Shown here: positions 16,220-25,981 of the stretch, piece after piece | Position numbering within the stretch: the stretch's first letter is position 1 | Layout: the number at the start of each line of letters is the position of its first letter | DNA from: Marinobacter zhanjiangensis | Lineage (GTDB): Bacteria > Pseudomonadota > Gammaproteobacteria > Pseudomonadales > Oleiphilaceae | Length of the DNA stretch: 64,000 bases | NCBI RefSeq assembly: GCF_014651935.1 | Contig: NZ_BMXV01000004.1 | Coordinates: 248,001 to 312,000 of the forward strand | Direction of reading: 5' to 3' | Made by a program: the position numbers and the translations under genes | Notes under the pieces: generated by a model | Seen by the model: only the letters and a program-made list of their open reading frames with translations | Told to the model about the DNA's origin: nothing | Database searches by the model: none

Positions 16220-17608
16220 TCAGGCTCCTTGGGTGGGGGACACGGACGTCGGGGTGGTGCCGGTGGCGCCGTCGGGCCTGCGATAGCGGACCTCGCCGGC
16301 CACGGCGGTGGCGGCGATGGCCCGGTCATCCCCCAGGATCATCAGGTTGAACAGGGTCTCTGCCAGGGTGTGGCTGTGGGCCTGCTTCATGTTCAGGGCG
16401 GGTGAGGCATTCTGGTCGAGCACCACAAAATCCGCGTGGCGTCCGGGCCGGAAGCTGCCGGTCTGTTCCGTCTGGTCCAGCACCCGGGCGTTGCCCAGGG
16501 TGGCCAGGTAGAAGGCCTGCCAGGGCGTCATTGTCTGGCCCCGCAGGCGGCAGACCTTGTAGGCCTCGGCCATGGTGGCCAGCATGGACAGGCTGGTGCC
16601 GCCGCCCACGTCGGACGCCAGGCCCACGGTGACGCCCGCCTCGCGGGCGCTGCGGAAGTCGAACAGGCCGCTGCCCAGGAAGGTGTTGGAGGTGGGGCAG
16701 AAGGCAATGCGGGTGCCGGTCTCGGCCAGCCGCTGGCGGTCCCGGTCATCGATATGGATGCCGTGGGCCAGTACCGTGTGCTCTCCCAGCAGGCCGTAGT
16801 GGTCGTATACGTCCAGGTAGCTGTGGCGGTCCGGGAAGAGTTCGCTGATCCACTGGATCTCGCCGGTGTTCTCGGCCCAGTGGGTCTGCACCATCACCTC
16901 CGGATGTTCCGCGGCCAGCTTGCCCGCCAGGTTCAGTTGCTCCGGGCTGGAGGTGGCGGCGAACCGGGGGGTGATGGCATAGCGCTGGCGGCCGTGGCCG
17001 TGCCATTTCTGCAGCAGGGCCAGGCTGTCGTCGTAGCTGCCCTGGGCGGTGTCGGTGAGGTTGTCCGGGGCGTGGCGATCCATCATCACCTTGCCGGCGG
17101 TGAGGCCCATACCCCGGCTTTCGGCGGCTTCAAAGAGGGCGTCCACCGAGGCGGGGTGGGAAGTGCAGAACACCAGGCCGGAGGTGGTGCCGTGGGCCAG
17201 CAGCAGGTCGGTAAACCGTTGCGCCTCGGCCCGGGCCCAGTCACCATCGCTGAAGCGGGCCTCGTGGGGGAAGGTGTAGGTCTCCAGCCAGTCCAGCAGT
17301 TGCGTGCCATAGCTGGCCATCACGCCCAGTTGCGGCATGTGCACGTGGGTGTCGATAAAGCCGGGCAGGATCAGGCCGCCTTGCCAGTCGGTGACCGGGG
17401 TCTTGGCCGCTAGCCGGGGCAACAGGCTCTCTGCCGATCCGGTGGCGAGCACCTGGCCGTCCTGCAGCACCAGCAGGCCATCGTCGAAATAGTCCAGGCT
17501 GCCGGCTGCCGGTTCCGGTTCATTGCCGGGGTCGTCGAGGAAGTGGAGCAGGGCGCCACGATGGGCGATGCAGCCCGCCGGGAACCTGCTATCGGTTGCT
17601 CTGGTCAT
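16220..17608 (-). CDS. guaD: Guanine deaminase
   Basis: 462 residues from the ATG at 17608, which overlaps the hiuH stop (TGATG) and has GGGGAG upstream. A longer in-frame reading from 17800 would bury hiuH and is rejected. Zinc amidohydrolase converting guanine to xanthine and ammonia in the cytoplasm. Metal ligands are visible in order: DTHVHMPQLG, THWAEN, HGIH and ASDVGGG. Length is close to E. coli GuaD (439). Its product feeds XdhAB, encoded upstream in the same operon. Confidence 0.95.
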   Translation of the reverse strand: MTRATDSRFPAGCIAHRGALLHFLDDPGNEPEPAAGSLDYFDDGLLVLQDGQVLATGSAESLLPRLAAKTPVTDWQGGLILPGFIDTHVHMPQLGVMASYGTQLLDWLETYTFPHEARFSDGDWARAEAQRFTDLLLAHGTTSGLVFCTSHPASVDALFEAAESRGMGLTAGKVMMDRHAPDNLTDTAQGSYDDSLALLQKWHGHGRQRYAITPRFAATSSPEQLNLAGKLAAEHPEVMVQTHWAENTGEIQWISELFPDRHSYLDVYDHYGLLGEHTVLAHGIHIDDRDRQRLAETGTRIAFCPTSNTFLGSGLFDFRSAREAGVTVGLASDVGGGTSLSMLATMAEAYKVCRLRGQTMTPWQAFYLATLGNARVLDQTEQTGSFRPGRHADFVVLDQNASPALNMKQAHSHTLAETLFNLMILGDDRAIAATAVAGEVRYRRPDGATGTTPTSVSPTQGA

Positions 17609-17952
17609 CAGCTCCCCCGGTAGGTTGAGTAGCCCCATTGGTTCAGCAGCAGGGGGACATGGTAGTGCGCCTGCGGGTCCGAGACCTGGAAGTTCAGGGT
17701 TACCTCCGGGTAGAAGGTGTCGAGGTTCTGCTCCCTGAACCAGGCGCCGGTGTCGAACCGCAGTCGGTAGTGGCCCGCCTCGAGGGTGCTGTCGAACCAC
17801 GACATCAGGCGGCCATCGTCATCGGTGACACCGTCGGCGATGGGCACGGCCCGGTCATCGATCACCTGTTCCAGGGTGACGGCAACGCCGGCAGCCGGTG
17901 TGCCGCTGCCCAGGTTGAGGATGTGGGTGGTGATGGGGCTCTTGTCGGTCAT
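17608..17952 (-). CDS. hiuH: 5-hydroxyisourate hydrolase
   Basis: 114 residues. Transthyretin-related enzyme that opens 5-hydroxyisourate to OHCU. It ends in the family signature YRGS; the N-terminal THILNLGSGTPAAG carries the conserved His. Arg and His residues follow in YRLRFDTGAW and AHYHVPLLL. It overlaps uraD by 4 bases (ATGA) and guaD by 1 base, so translation is coupled. No signal peptide, so it acts in the cytoplasm. Confidence 0.95.
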   Translation of the reverse strand: MTDKSPITTHILNLGSGTPAAGVAVTLEQVIDDRAVPIADGVTDDDGRLMSWFDSTLEAGHYRLRFDTGAWFREQNLDTFYPEVTLNFQVSDPQAHYHVPLLLNQWGYSTYRGS

Positions 17953-18449
17953 ACCAGTTTCTCCAGTCGTATCCCGGTGATTTTGGCCTGTTCCCGGGCG
18001 GCATTGTCGATCTCCTGCTCGCGGGTGTTGGGCAGGCGTTGCTCCAGCAGCTCGAGCATTTCCTCGGCGGACTTGCCGGTGGCACAGACGATGAAGATAA
18101 AGCCGAACTTTTCCTGGTAGGCGTCGTTGTCTGCCTTCAAGCGTCGCAGTACCGCTTCCGGCGCCTGGCGGGCACCGGCCTGTTCACCGCTCGCCAGGGC
18201 TTTGGTGCTGGCGTATTTACGGCGCAGGCTGTCCACGTCGCCGATTTTCGGATGGGCCTCGAAGGCCTGCAGCCAGTCGCGCTCGGTGAGTGTGGGCCAC
18301 AGGCGATGGCTTTGTTCCAGCATGTCGTCGCGGCTGGCGTAGGGGCGGTTGTCCACCATGCCCTGCACCCAGGGCTCGGCGGCGCAGCAGTCCCGGAAGC
18401 GGGCCTCAGCCTGGTTCCGGGGCAGGGCGTTGAGTTCATCCAGGGTCAT
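17949..18449 (-). CDS. uraD: OHCU decarboxylase
   Basis: 166 residues. Converts 2-oxo-4-hydroxy-4-carboxy-5-ureidoimidazoline to S-allantoin. The catalytic His is in HPKIGD (H66), and the conserved FGFIFIVCATGKSAEEML segment lies at about 113-130. All-helical cytoplasmic enzyme of usual length. Overlaps xdhC by 4 bases and hiuH by 4 bases. Confidence 0.95.
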   Translation of the reverse strand: MTLDELNALPRNQAEARFRDCCAAEPWVQGMVDNRPYASRDDMLEQSHRLWPTLTERDWLQAFEAHPKIGDVDSLRRKYASTKALASGEQAGARQAPEAVLRRLKADNDAYQEKFGFIFIVCATGKSAEEMLELLEQRLPNTREQEIDNAAREQAKITGIRLEKLV

Positions 18450-19306
18450 TCTTGCATGTCTCCGGTTTCTGGGTTCTGGATCAGGCCTTTCAGTTCCTTC
18501 CAGGGCAGGCCACGGCGGGTGACGGTCTGGTCCGCGCTGGCGGTCAGGCTGAGCAGCTCGGCCGTGATGGACACCGCCACTTCCATGGGGCGTTTTCCGG
18601 GCACGTCTGAACGACCCACCGGGCAGCGGATGAAACCGATCTGTTCGGCGTTAAAGCCCCGGTGTTCCAGCCGCTGGCGGAAGCGCTCGGCCTTGGTGTC
18701 GGAGCCGATCAGGCCGATGCCCGCGCAGTCTCCTGCCGTCAGTAGTGTACGGCACAGGTCGAAATCCAGCTGGTGGTTGTGGGTGAGGATCAGCACCTGT
18801 TTGCCGGTGCACAGGGCCGGGGCATCGCCCACCGGGTCACCGGTGTGGTGGATGCGCACGTTGGCGGGCACCTCGGCGGGGAACTGGTCGGCCCGCTCGT
18901 CCACCCAGGTGACGCGCCAGGGCAGCTCGCCCAGGATGGTGACCAGCGCCCGGGCCACATGGCCGGCGCCGAAGATGACCAGTTCCTGCTCGCAGCCCGG
19001 GTGGGCCTCGATCAGCACCGAGACGCTGCCGCCACAGCACTGGCCCAGGCTGGCGCCCAACGGAAAGTGGGCCAGCTCGCTGGTGTAATCCTGTTTTGCC
19101 AGCCGCTGCCGGGCCTGCTGGCAGATGCGGTATTCCAGATGGCCGCCGCCGATGGTGTCGTAGCTGTGTTCGCCGGTGACCACCATCTTGCTGGCGGGTT
19201 CGCGGGGTACCGAGCCGGTGACGCCCAGCACGGTCACCAGCACGTAGGGTTCGCCCCGGTCCTCGCAGTGGGCCACGGCCTGGTACCAGTTCAGTCGGCG
19301 TTCCAT
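18446..19306 (-). CDS. xdhC: Xanthine dehydrogenase accessory protein XdhC
   Basis: 286 residues. Binds and helps sulfurate the molybdenum cofactor before insertion into XdhB. The N-terminal XdhC domain has GSVPREPASKM and IGGGHLEY. The C-terminal Rossmann part carries GAGHVARAL (about residue 171). It overlaps xdhB by 1 base and uraD by 4 bases. Confidence 0.95.
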   Translation of the reverse strand: MERRLNWYQAVAHCEDRGEPYVLVTVLGVTGSVPREPASKMVVTGEHSYDTIGGGHLEYRICQQARQRLAKQDYTSELAHFPLGASLGQCCGGSVSVLIEAHPGCEQELVIFGAGHVARALVTILGELPWRVTWVDERADQFPAEVPANVRIHHTGDPVGDAPALCTGKQVLILTHNHQLDFDLCRTLLTAGDCAGIGLIGSDTKAERFRQRLEHRGFNAEQIGFIRCPVGRSDVPGKRPMEVAVSITAELLSLTASADQTVTRRGLPWKELKGLIQNPETGDMQE

Positions 19307-21660
19307 TACGCGGTCTCCTTCTGTTCGTTAAGCCACGCCTGGCTGGCGGTTACTGCCGCCAGCACCCGTTCCGGCGTGGCCGGGGCGTCCAGGGGCGGGC
19401 TGAAGCGGTAGTCGGTAACGCTGGCCACGGCATCCCGCAGGGCGCTCCATACGGCAATGGCCAGCATCAGCGGCGGTTCGCCCACGGCCTTGGAATGGAA
19501 GATGGTGGCTTCCCGGTTCGGGCTTTCCGGCAGCAGGTCCACGCGCATATCCGGCGGGCAGTCCGACACCGCCGGAATCTTGTAGGTGGCCGGGCCGGTG
19601 GTCAGCAGCCGGCCCTCGTCGCTGTAGACCAGCTCCTCGGTGGTCAGCCAGCCCATGCCCTGCACGAAGCCACCCTCGATTTGGCCGATGTCGATCTCCG
19701 GGTTCAGGGACCGGCCCACGTCGTGGAGGATATCGGTGCGCATTACCCGGTACTCACCGGTGAGGGTGTCTACCACCACTTCGGAACAGGCGGCGCCATT
19801 AGCGTAGTACAGGAACGGGCGACCGGTGCCTGTCTCCGGGTCGTAGTGGATCTTGGGGGTGGCGTAGAAGCCGGAGGACCACAGGGGAATGCGGTTCATG
19901 TAGGCGGTCTGGATAAAGGTCTCCCAGGGTACCGCCAGGCCGCCGATGATCACCTGGTTGTCGGAGAAGGAGACCTCATCCGGCGAGACAGCCCAGTGTT
20001 TCGCGGCGAACGCCACCAGGGCCTCAAGGATCTTCTCACAGGCATCCAGTGCCGCCATGCCGTTCAGGTCGGAACCGGAGGAGGCGGCGGTGGGAGAGGT
20101 GTTGGCGACCTTGTCGGTACGGGTGGCGGAGGCCTTCACTTTTGCCAGATCCACCTGGAAGGCGGAGGCCACCACCTGCGCCACCTTGATATACAGGCCC
20201 TGGCCCATTTCGGTGCCGCCGTGGTTCACCACGATGCTGCCATCGGTGTAGATGTGCACCAGCGCGCCGGCCTGGTTCAGATGCTTGGCGGTGAACGAGA
20301 TACCGAATTTTACCGGGGTCAGTGCCAGGCCCCGCTTGAGCACCGGGCTGGACCGGTTGAAGGCGGTGATTTCAGCACGGCGCTGGCGATAGTCGGCGCT
20401 GGTTTCCAGGGTCTCCATCAGTTGTGTCAGCACGTGCTGTTCCACGGTCTGGCCATAGTGGGTGATGTCCCGCCCGGGCCGGTAGAGGTTGAGCTTGCGG
20501 ATATCCAGCGGGTCCCGGCCCAGGTGACGGGCGATGTCGTCCATGGCCTGCTCGATGATCATCATGCCCTGGGGGCCACCGAAGCCCCGGAAGGCGGTGT
20601 TCGACACCGTATGGGTCTTGCAGCGGTGACCCACCACCCGGGCCTGGTCCAGGTAGTAGGCGTTATCGGCGTGGAACATCGCGCGGTCGACTATGGCATC
20701 GGACAGGTCCGGGGAATAGCCACAGCGGCCGGCCACCATGATGTCCGCGCCCTGGATCAGGCCGTCGTCATCAAAGCCGATGTCGTAGGTGTTGTAGAAG
20801 TCGTGGCGCTTGCCGGTCTGCACCATGTCGTCCGGCCGTGACAGGCGGAACTTCACCGGCTGGTGGGTGGCGTTGGCCAGCAGTGCGGCCACGCAGGCCA
20901 GTGGCGCGGCCTGGGTCTCCTTGCCACCGAAGCCGCCGCCCATGCGGCGCACCTCCGCCTGTACCTCGTGGATGGGCAGGCCCAGCACTTCCGCCACCAG
21001 CTTCTGCACCTCCGACGGGTGCTGGCTGGAGGTGTGCACGAACATGCCATGGTCCTCGGTGGGTTCCACCATGCAGGCCTGGCCTTCCAGATAGAAGTGT
21101 TCCTGGCCGCCCACATGTTGTTCACCCTTGAGGCGATTCGGCGCCTCCGACAGGGCCTGGTCTGGTTCGCCCCGTTGCTGGGTGTGGCTGGGCCGGACGA
21201 AGAGCTGCTTGTCCAGGGCCTGCTCCACGGTCACCACCGCATCCAGTGGCTCGTACTCGACCTTCGCCAGGCGTGCTGCCTTGCGGGCCGCGTCGTGGCT
21301 GGTGGCGGCCACCGCAAAGATGGGCTGACCAATGAACTCCACAAGGTTGTCGGCCAGCACCGGGTCGCCGGGGAACACCGGGCCGATATCCAGATGGCCG
21401 GGCACATCCTTCGCGGTGATTACGGCCACCACACCGGGGTACTGGCGGACTGCCTCCAGGTCCATGGACAGGATGCGGGCGTGGGCCTGTTCACTGTGGC
21501 CGACGGCGGCGTGGAGTAGCCGCTCGGGGGTGGGCAGGTCGTCGATATAGCGGGCCTGGCCACTGACGTGTTTCCAGGCGCTGTCATGATGCGCGCTCTG
21601 GCCGGCCAGACCGCGGGCGCTGTGGGCCGGCGTCGGGGTGTTCAGGGGCAGTTTACGCAT
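19306..21660 (-). CDS. xdhB: Xanthine dehydrogenase, molybdenum-binding subunit
   Basis: 784 residues. Large subunit that oxidises hypoxanthine and xanthine to urate. Molybdopterin-contact motifs are GGFGGKE (about residue 240) and FRGFGGPQG (about 357). The catalytic Glu is in KAVGEPP (about 727). Length and order match the bacterial XdhB type. It overlaps xdhA by 8 bases and xdhC by 1 base, so the subunits and their maturation factor are coupled. Confidence 0.97.
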   Translation of the reverse strand: MRKLPLNTPTPAHSARGLAGQSAHHDSAWKHVSGQARYIDDLPTPERLLHAAVGHSEQAHARILSMDLEAVRQYPGVVAVITAKDVPGHLDIGPVFPGDPVLADNLVEFIGQPIFAVAATSHDAARKAARLAKVEYEPLDAVVTVEQALDKQLFVRPSHTQQRGEPDQALSEAPNRLKGEQHVGGQEHFYLEGQACMVEPTEDHGMFVHTSSQHPSEVQKLVAEVLGLPIHEVQAEVRRMGGGFGGKETQAAPLACVAALLANATHQPVKFRLSRPDDMVQTGKRHDFYNTYDIGFDDDGLIQGADIMVAGRCGYSPDLSDAIVDRAMFHADNAYYLDQARVVGHRCKTHTVSNTAFRGFGGPQGMMIIEQAMDDIARHLGRDPLDIRKLNLYRPGRDITHYGQTVEQHVLTQLMETLETSADYRQRRAEITAFNRSSPVLKRGLALTPVKFGISFTAKHLNQAGALVHIYTDGSIVVNHGGTEMGQGLYIKVAQVVASAFQVDLAKVKASATRTDKVANTSPTAASSGSDLNGMAALDACEKILEALVAFAAKHWAVSPDEVSFSDNQVIIGGLAVPWETFIQTAYMNRIPLWSSGFYATPKIHYDPETGTGRPFLYYANGAACSEVVVDTLTGEYRVMRTDILHDVGRSLNPEIDIGQIEGGFVQGMGWLTTEELVYSDEGRLLTTGPATYKIPAVSDCPPDMRVDLLPESPNREATIFHSKAVGEPPLMLAIAVWSALRDAVASVTDYRFSPPLDAPATPERVLAAVTASQAWLNEQKETA

Positions 21661-23116
21661 AGTCGGTCACCATCAGGGGTTCGCCGGGGTTGGCGCCGGA
21701 AGAAAGCAGCGCCCTGCGCAGCAGGTTGCCGGCGACCTGCTGGCGGTAGGTGGCGGAGGCGCGTACGTCGCTCATGGGTGTGAAATCGCCGGCCAGGGCG
21801 GTCATCGCGGCGGTCACGCTGTCGTCGTTCCAGGGCTGGCCGGTCAGGGCGGCTTCGGCCTTGGGCGCCCGGGCCGGGGTGGCGGCCATGCCACCAAAGG
21901 CCAGCCGGCAATTCGCCACCACACCGTCTTCCACGGTCAGTCGGAAGGCGCCCAGTACAGCGGAGATATCGTCGTCCAGCCGTTTCGAGATTTTGTAGAT
22001 ATACAGCTGTTCGTGGGTCTTCGGCACCGGCACGCGCACCGAATGGATAAACTCGCCGGCTTTCAGGTCGGTCTGCTTGTAGCCGTGAAAGAAGTCTTCC
22101 ACCGGCAGCCGCCGTTCGCCGTCCGGGCCATCCAGCACCAGGGTCGCGTCCAGGGCAATCAGGGCCGGGGGCATGTCACCAATGGGCGAGGCGTTGGCGA
22201 TATTGCCGCCGACAGTGCCCCGGTTGCGGATCTGCAGGGAGCCCAGGCGCTCCAGCATGGCATCGAAGGCGGGCCAGAGGTCGCACAGGGCTTTATGGAA
22301 CTGTTGATAGGTGGCCGCGGCGCCGAGGACCAGTTCGTCCCCTTCCCGGGCATAGGCCTTCAGTTCAGCCACCCGCTCCACACTGATCAGGTGATCCAGG
22401 GTTTTCAGCTGCTGGGTGATTTCCAGGGCCAGGTCGGTGCTGCCGGCCACCAGACGTGAGTCGGGGAAGGCGCGACGCAGCTCCCGCAGTTCCTCCAGGC
22501 TGACCGGCGAGTCGTAGCGGGGGCCGTCCGGCGCGGTCAGGGTAATGCTGTCCCGGTGAATGGCGCTCAGCTCCGGGCTGCCCGTGCCACTGCTCAGGGC
22601 CGCCGCCGGGTGATCTGCCTCCGGCGTCCATTCCTGCACCAGGGCCTGGCGGCCGGCCGCCATAATCGGGCGATAACCGGTGCAGCGGCACAGGTTGCCG
22701 GACAAAGCCTCCAGCAATTGATCATCGCCCTGGCCGGTTGCTTCCTTATTGGCATGCAGGGCAATCAGCGACATCACAATGCCCGGCGTGCAGAAGCCGC
22801 ACTGGGCGCCGTGCTTCTCCATCATGCCGCGCTGGACCGGGTGGCCCGTTTCCTGTTGAAAGGCCTCTACCGTGATCAGTTCCTTGCCGTGAAGGCTGCC
22901 CACCAGGCTGATGCAGCTGTTTATGGCTTCGTAGCGAATATTGCCCTGGTGGTCAGGTGTTCCTGTGATCACGGTGCAGGCGCCACAGTCACCGGAGGCG
23001 CAGCCCTCTTTGGTGCCGGTGAGTCGCATTTTGGTGCGTAACCACTCCAGGATGCTCAAATTTGGGTCGACCTGGTCAACTTTTTCAATTCGACCGTTAA
23101 CAAGGAATTCAATCAC
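21653..23116 (-). CDS. xdhA: Xanthine dehydrogenase, iron-sulfur and FAD subunit
   Basis: 487 residues from a GTG at 23116 with GGAGAG upstream. The N-terminal plant-type [2Fe-2S] domain has CASGDCGAC (about 39-47). The second cluster domain has CGFCTPG and CRCTGY. The FAD domain follows from about 190 (AGSTDLALEITQ, then GGNIANASPIGD), with the CO-dehydrogenase-flavoprotein C-terminal domain to the end. It passes electrons from XdhB to NAD. First gene of the operon that runs to puuD. The 235-base divergent region before it holds RutR-like boxes. Confidence 0.97.
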   Translation of the reverse strand: MIEFLVNGRIEKVDQVDPNLSILEWLRTKMRLTGTKEGCASGDCGACTVITGTPDHQGNIRYEAINSCISLVGSLHGKELITVEAFQQETGHPVQRGMMEKHGAQCGFCTPGIVMSLIALHANKEATGQGDDQLLEALSGNLCRCTGYRPIMAAGRQALVQEWTPEADHPAAALSSGTGSPELSAIHRDSITLTAPDGPRYDSPVSLEELRELRRAFPDSRLVAGSTDLALEITQQLKTLDHLISVERVAELKAYAREGDELVLGAAATYQQFHKALCDLWPAFDAMLERLGSLQIRNRGTVGGNIANASPIGDMPPALIALDATLVLDGPDGERRLPVEDFFHGYKQTDLKAGEFIHSVRVPVPKTHEQLYIYKISKRLDDDISAVLGAFRLTVEDGVVANCRLAFGGMAATPARAPKAEAALTGQPWNDDSVTAAMTALAGDFTPMSDVRASATYRQQVAGNLLRRALLSSGANPGEPLMVTDYA

Positions 23117-23215
23117 GGTGCTCTCCGCTTGCGCTCTATAGGCGGTGTTTTACGGGGTACTGCCTTTCACTATAGACAGGGTTTCCGCGGGTTCTATGCC
23201 CGATTCTGCAAAAAT

Positions 23216-23231
23216 CTGACCAATTGGTTCA
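23216..23231. promoter_or_regulatory. RutR-like operator in the xdhA/importer divergent region
   Basis: CTGACCAATTGGTTCA matches 11 of 14 fixed positions of TTGACCAnnTGGTCAA and has a perfect CCAATTGG core. It lies 100 bases before xdhA. Confidence 0.6.
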
Positions 23232-23290
23232 TTTCGTGTTTTTCGGGCGTTTATTAACGATTGGCAAGCATATTGCTCAGCTCTCAAATG

Positions 23291-23321
23291 TTGATTGGTT
23301 GGTCAGTTTATGGATTGACCA
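23291..23321. promoter_or_regulatory. Second, weaker RutR-like site before the nucleobase importer
   Basis: TTGATTGGTTGGTCAG (23291-23306) matches 10 of 14 positions of the RutR consensus. A perfect half site TTGACCA follows at 23315-23321. It lies 30-60 bases before the importer ATG, so it could block that promoter. Confidence 0.45.
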
Positions 23322-23351
23322 GTCCGGAAAGCAGAATCAGAGAGGCTGTCT

Positions 23352-24887
23352 ATGAGTGCGGCGTTACGCCTGAAACTGGAAAACATCGTCAAGGAATACC
23401 CGGGGTGCCGGGCCAACGATGGCATTGATCTCACGGTGGAGTCCGGGGAGATCCACGCGCTGCTGGGCGAGAACGGTGCCGGCAAGAGCACTCTGATGAA
23501 GGTGATCTACGGTGTGGTGCAGCCGGACGAAGGGCGCATGCTGTGGAACGGCCACCCGGTGAAGGTGGACAGCCCGGCCCGGGCCAGGGCCATGGGCATC
23601 GGCATGGTGTTCCAGCACTTCTCTCTGTTTGAAACCCTGACCGTGGCGGAAAACATCGCCCTGGGGCTGCCCACTGCTGAAGCTCGCGACCGCCGCGAAC
23701 TGGATCAGCGTATCCGCGAGGTATCCGAGCGCTATGGCATGGCCCTGGACCCGAGGCGTTACGTCAGCACCCTGTCGGTGGGTGAGCGCCAGCGGGTGGA
23801 GATTATCCGTTGCCTGATCCAGGAAACCACGTTGCTGATCCTGGACGAGCCCACCTCGGTACTGACCCCGCAGGAAGTCACCGACCTGTTCGCCACGCTG
23901 CGAAAGCTGGCGAAGGAAGGCTGCAGCATACTGTTTATCAGCCACAAGCTGGAGGAGGTCCGTAGCCTCTGCCACAACGCCACAGTGTTGCGCCAGGGGC
24001 GGGTCAGTGGTGACTGCCGGCCAAAGGATGTATCCGCAGCGGATATCGCGCGTCTGATGGTGGGCGATGACACACCCATCTCCACCCGGGTTCCGGCGGC
24101 CGAGCCCGGGGATGTGCTGCTGGAAGTGCGCGACCTGAGCTGGAAGAGCAGCGATCCCTTTGGCACCAGCCTCAAGGATGTAAGCGTCACCCTGAACCAG
24201 GGCGAGATTGTCGGCATCGCCGGGGTCGCCGGTAATGGCCAGGACGAATTGCTCAAGGCCCTGTCCGGTGAGATCCGGATGGACCGGGGCGATATGGATC
24301 TGGGCGGGCTGGGCATTGGTGCATTGTCCCCGGACCAGCGCCGCAAACTCGGTGTTGCCATTGTGCCGGAGGAGCGTCTGGGCCGTGGTGCCGTGCCGGG
24401 CATGAGCCTGGCGGAGAATGCCCTGCTGACCGCCTCGGGCCAGGGTCTGGTGGACCGGGGGATGATCCGGTTCGGCCGCGTGCGGGATTTCTCCCGGGCG
24501 GTAATCCGCCGCTTCGACGTTCGCTGTAATGGCGAAGACAGCACCGCCAGGAGCCTGTCCGGCGGCAACCTGCAGAAATACATCATCGGTCGAGAGGCGC
24601 TGCAGAACCCCCGCCTGCTGGTGGCGTCCCATCCCACCTGGGGCGTGGATGTGGGCTCGGCGGTGGCTATCCATGAAGCGCTGGTGAAACTGCGGGATGA
24701 GGGCGCGTCGATCCTGCTGATCTCCGAGGACCTGGATGAGCTGTACCAGCTGTGCAGCCGCATCGGCGCGTTGTGCGATGGACGCCTGTCCCCGCTGGCG
24801 CCCACCTCTGAACTGACCATCGAGCAGCTCGGTCAGTGGATGGCCGGCGAGTTCGACTCTGCGGAGGCGACCCATGCTGCTGCTTGA
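23352..24887 (+). CDS. Nucleobase/nucleoside ABC importer, ATP-binding protein (BMP-family type)
   Basis: 511 residues with two fused ATPase domains, as in YufO/NupO and sugar importers. First domain: Walker A LLGENGAGKST (about 36), signature LSVGERQRVEI and Walker B LLILDEPTSVLT. Second domain: degenerate Walker A GVAGNGQDEL and signature LSGGNLQKYIIGRE. Cytoplasmic face of the inner membrane. It overlaps the first permease gene by 14 bases. Divergent from the xanthine dehydrogenase operon, so purine bases or nucleosides are the likely cargo. No binding-lipoprotein gene is present in the operon. Confidence 0.93.
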   Translation: MSAALRLKLENIVKEYPGCRANDGIDLTVESGEIHALLGENGAGKSTLMKVIYGVVQPDEGRMLWNGHPVKVDSPARARAMGIGMVFQHFSLFETLTVAENIALGLPTAEARDRRELDQRIREVSERYGMALDPRRYVSTLSVGERQRVEIIRCLIQETTLLILDEPTSVLTPQEVTDLFATLRKLAKEGCSILFISHKLEEVRSLCHNATVLRQGRVSGDCRPKDVSAADIARLMVGDDTPISTRVPAAEPGDVLLEVRDLSWKSSDPFGTSLKDVSVTLNQGEIVGIAGVAGNGQDELLKALSGEIRMDRGDMDLGGLGIGALSPDQRRKLGVAIVPEERLGRGAVPGMSLAENALLTASGQGLVDRGMIRFGRVRDFSRAVIRRFDVRCNGEDSTARSLSGGNLQKYIIGREALQNPRLLVASHPTWGVDVGSAVAIHEALVKLRDEGASILLISEDLDELYQLCSRIGALCDGRLSPLAPTSELTIEQLGQWMAGEFDSAEATHAAA

Positions 24888-25980
24888 GCGTCGTCCGGTT
24901 GACTCCACCCTGATGCGCTGGACCTCCCCGGTGCTGGCCCTGGTGCTGACCGTGATCACCGGGTTCGTGCTGTTCATGGCCATGGGCAAGGACCCCGTGG
25001 AGGGTCTGACCTTCTTCTTCATTACCCCGGTCAGTGACCTGATCGGGCTGGCCGAACTGGGCCTGAAAATGGCGCCGCTGTTGCTGTGTGCTGCCGGACT
25101 GACTGTCTGTTACCGGGCCAAGCTGTGGAATATCGGCGCCGAGGGGCATTTCCTGATGGGCGCCCTGGGCGCCAGCGTCGTCGCCGTGCAACTTGTGGAT
25201 GTATCCGGCTTCTGGGTGCTGCCGGTGGTGCTGGTGGCGGGCATTGTGGCCGGCATGCTGTGGGCCGCCATTGCCGCCGGGCTGAAGACACACCTGAACT
25301 GCAATGAAATTCTCACCACCATCATGCTCAATTACATCGCCCTGAATCTGCTGCTGTACGCGGTACACGGGCCGCTCAAGGATCCCTACGGCTTCGGTTT
25401 TCCCCAGTCGGTGATGTTCGGCGATGCGGCCCTGCTGCCGGACCTGATTCCCGGCACCCGCCTGCACCTGGGGCTGGCCTTCGGGCTGCTCGCTGCCGTC
25501 AGCGTGTGGGTGCTGTTCGCCCGCAGCTTCATCGGCTTTCAGCTTAACGTGGTGGGGCAGGACCAGCGGGCCGCCGCCTTCGCCGGTTTCAGCGCCCGCC
25601 GCCTGACCTGGTTCGCCTTCCTGGTGGGTGGCGCCACGGCCGGGCTGGCGGGGGCTTCGGAAGTGACCGGTCCCATCGGTCAGCTGGTACCCCAGGTGTC
25701 TCCGGGGTACGGCTACACGGCGATTATCGTGGTGTTCCTGGGGCGCATGCATGCGCTGGGCATCATAGCCGCCAGTGCCCTGCTGGCGCTGACCTTTATC
25801 GGCGGCGAGATGCTGCAGATTGCCATGAACATGCCCAAGGCCATCACCGGTCTTTTCCAGGGGCTGCTGCTGTTCTACCTGCTGACCTGCGATGCCTTTA
25901 TCCACTACCGCATCCGCCTGAAACAGCCGGCCATTAAACCCACCCCGAAAGCGGTCACTGCCGCAACCCAGGAGTCCTGA
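24874..25980 (+). CDS. Nucleobase/nucleoside ABC importer, permease 1
   Basis: 368 residues, start ATG at 24874 with GGAGG six bases upstream. About ten hydrophobic segments. It carries the BPD_transp_2 family text KLWNIGAEGHFLMGALGA and LNCNEILTTIMLNYIALNLL, as in YufP/NupP permeases. Forms the membrane channel with the next gene, which starts one base after its stop codon. Confidence 0.92.
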   Translation: MLLLERRPVDSTLMRWTSPVLALVLTVITGFVLFMAMGKDPVEGLTFFFITPVSDLIGLAELGLKMAPLLLCAAGLTVCYRAKLWNIGAEGHFLMGALGASVVAVQLVDVSGFWVLPVVLVAGIVAGMLWAAIAAGLKTHLNCNEILTTIMLNYIALNLLLYAVHGPLKDPYGFGFPQSVMFGDAALLPDLIPGTRLHLGLAFGLLAAVSVWVLFARSFIGFQLNVVGQDQRAAAFAGFSARRLTWFAFLVGGATAGLAGASEVTGPIGQLVPQVSPGYGYTAIIVVFLGRMHALGIIAASALLALTFIGGEMLQIAMNMPKAITGLFQGLLLFYLLTCDAFIHYRIRLKQPAIKPTPKAVTAATQES

Positions 25981-25981
25981 C

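Noticed and set aside
17609..17800. Extended N-terminus of guanine deaminase starting at 17800
   Set aside because: The extra 64 residues are out-of-frame reading of hiuH. The ATG at 17608 has a good SD and the normal overlap.
23364..25022. 552-codon frame antisense to the importer ATPase
   Set aside because: Product has no recognisable domain and mirrors the real ATPase codon pattern.
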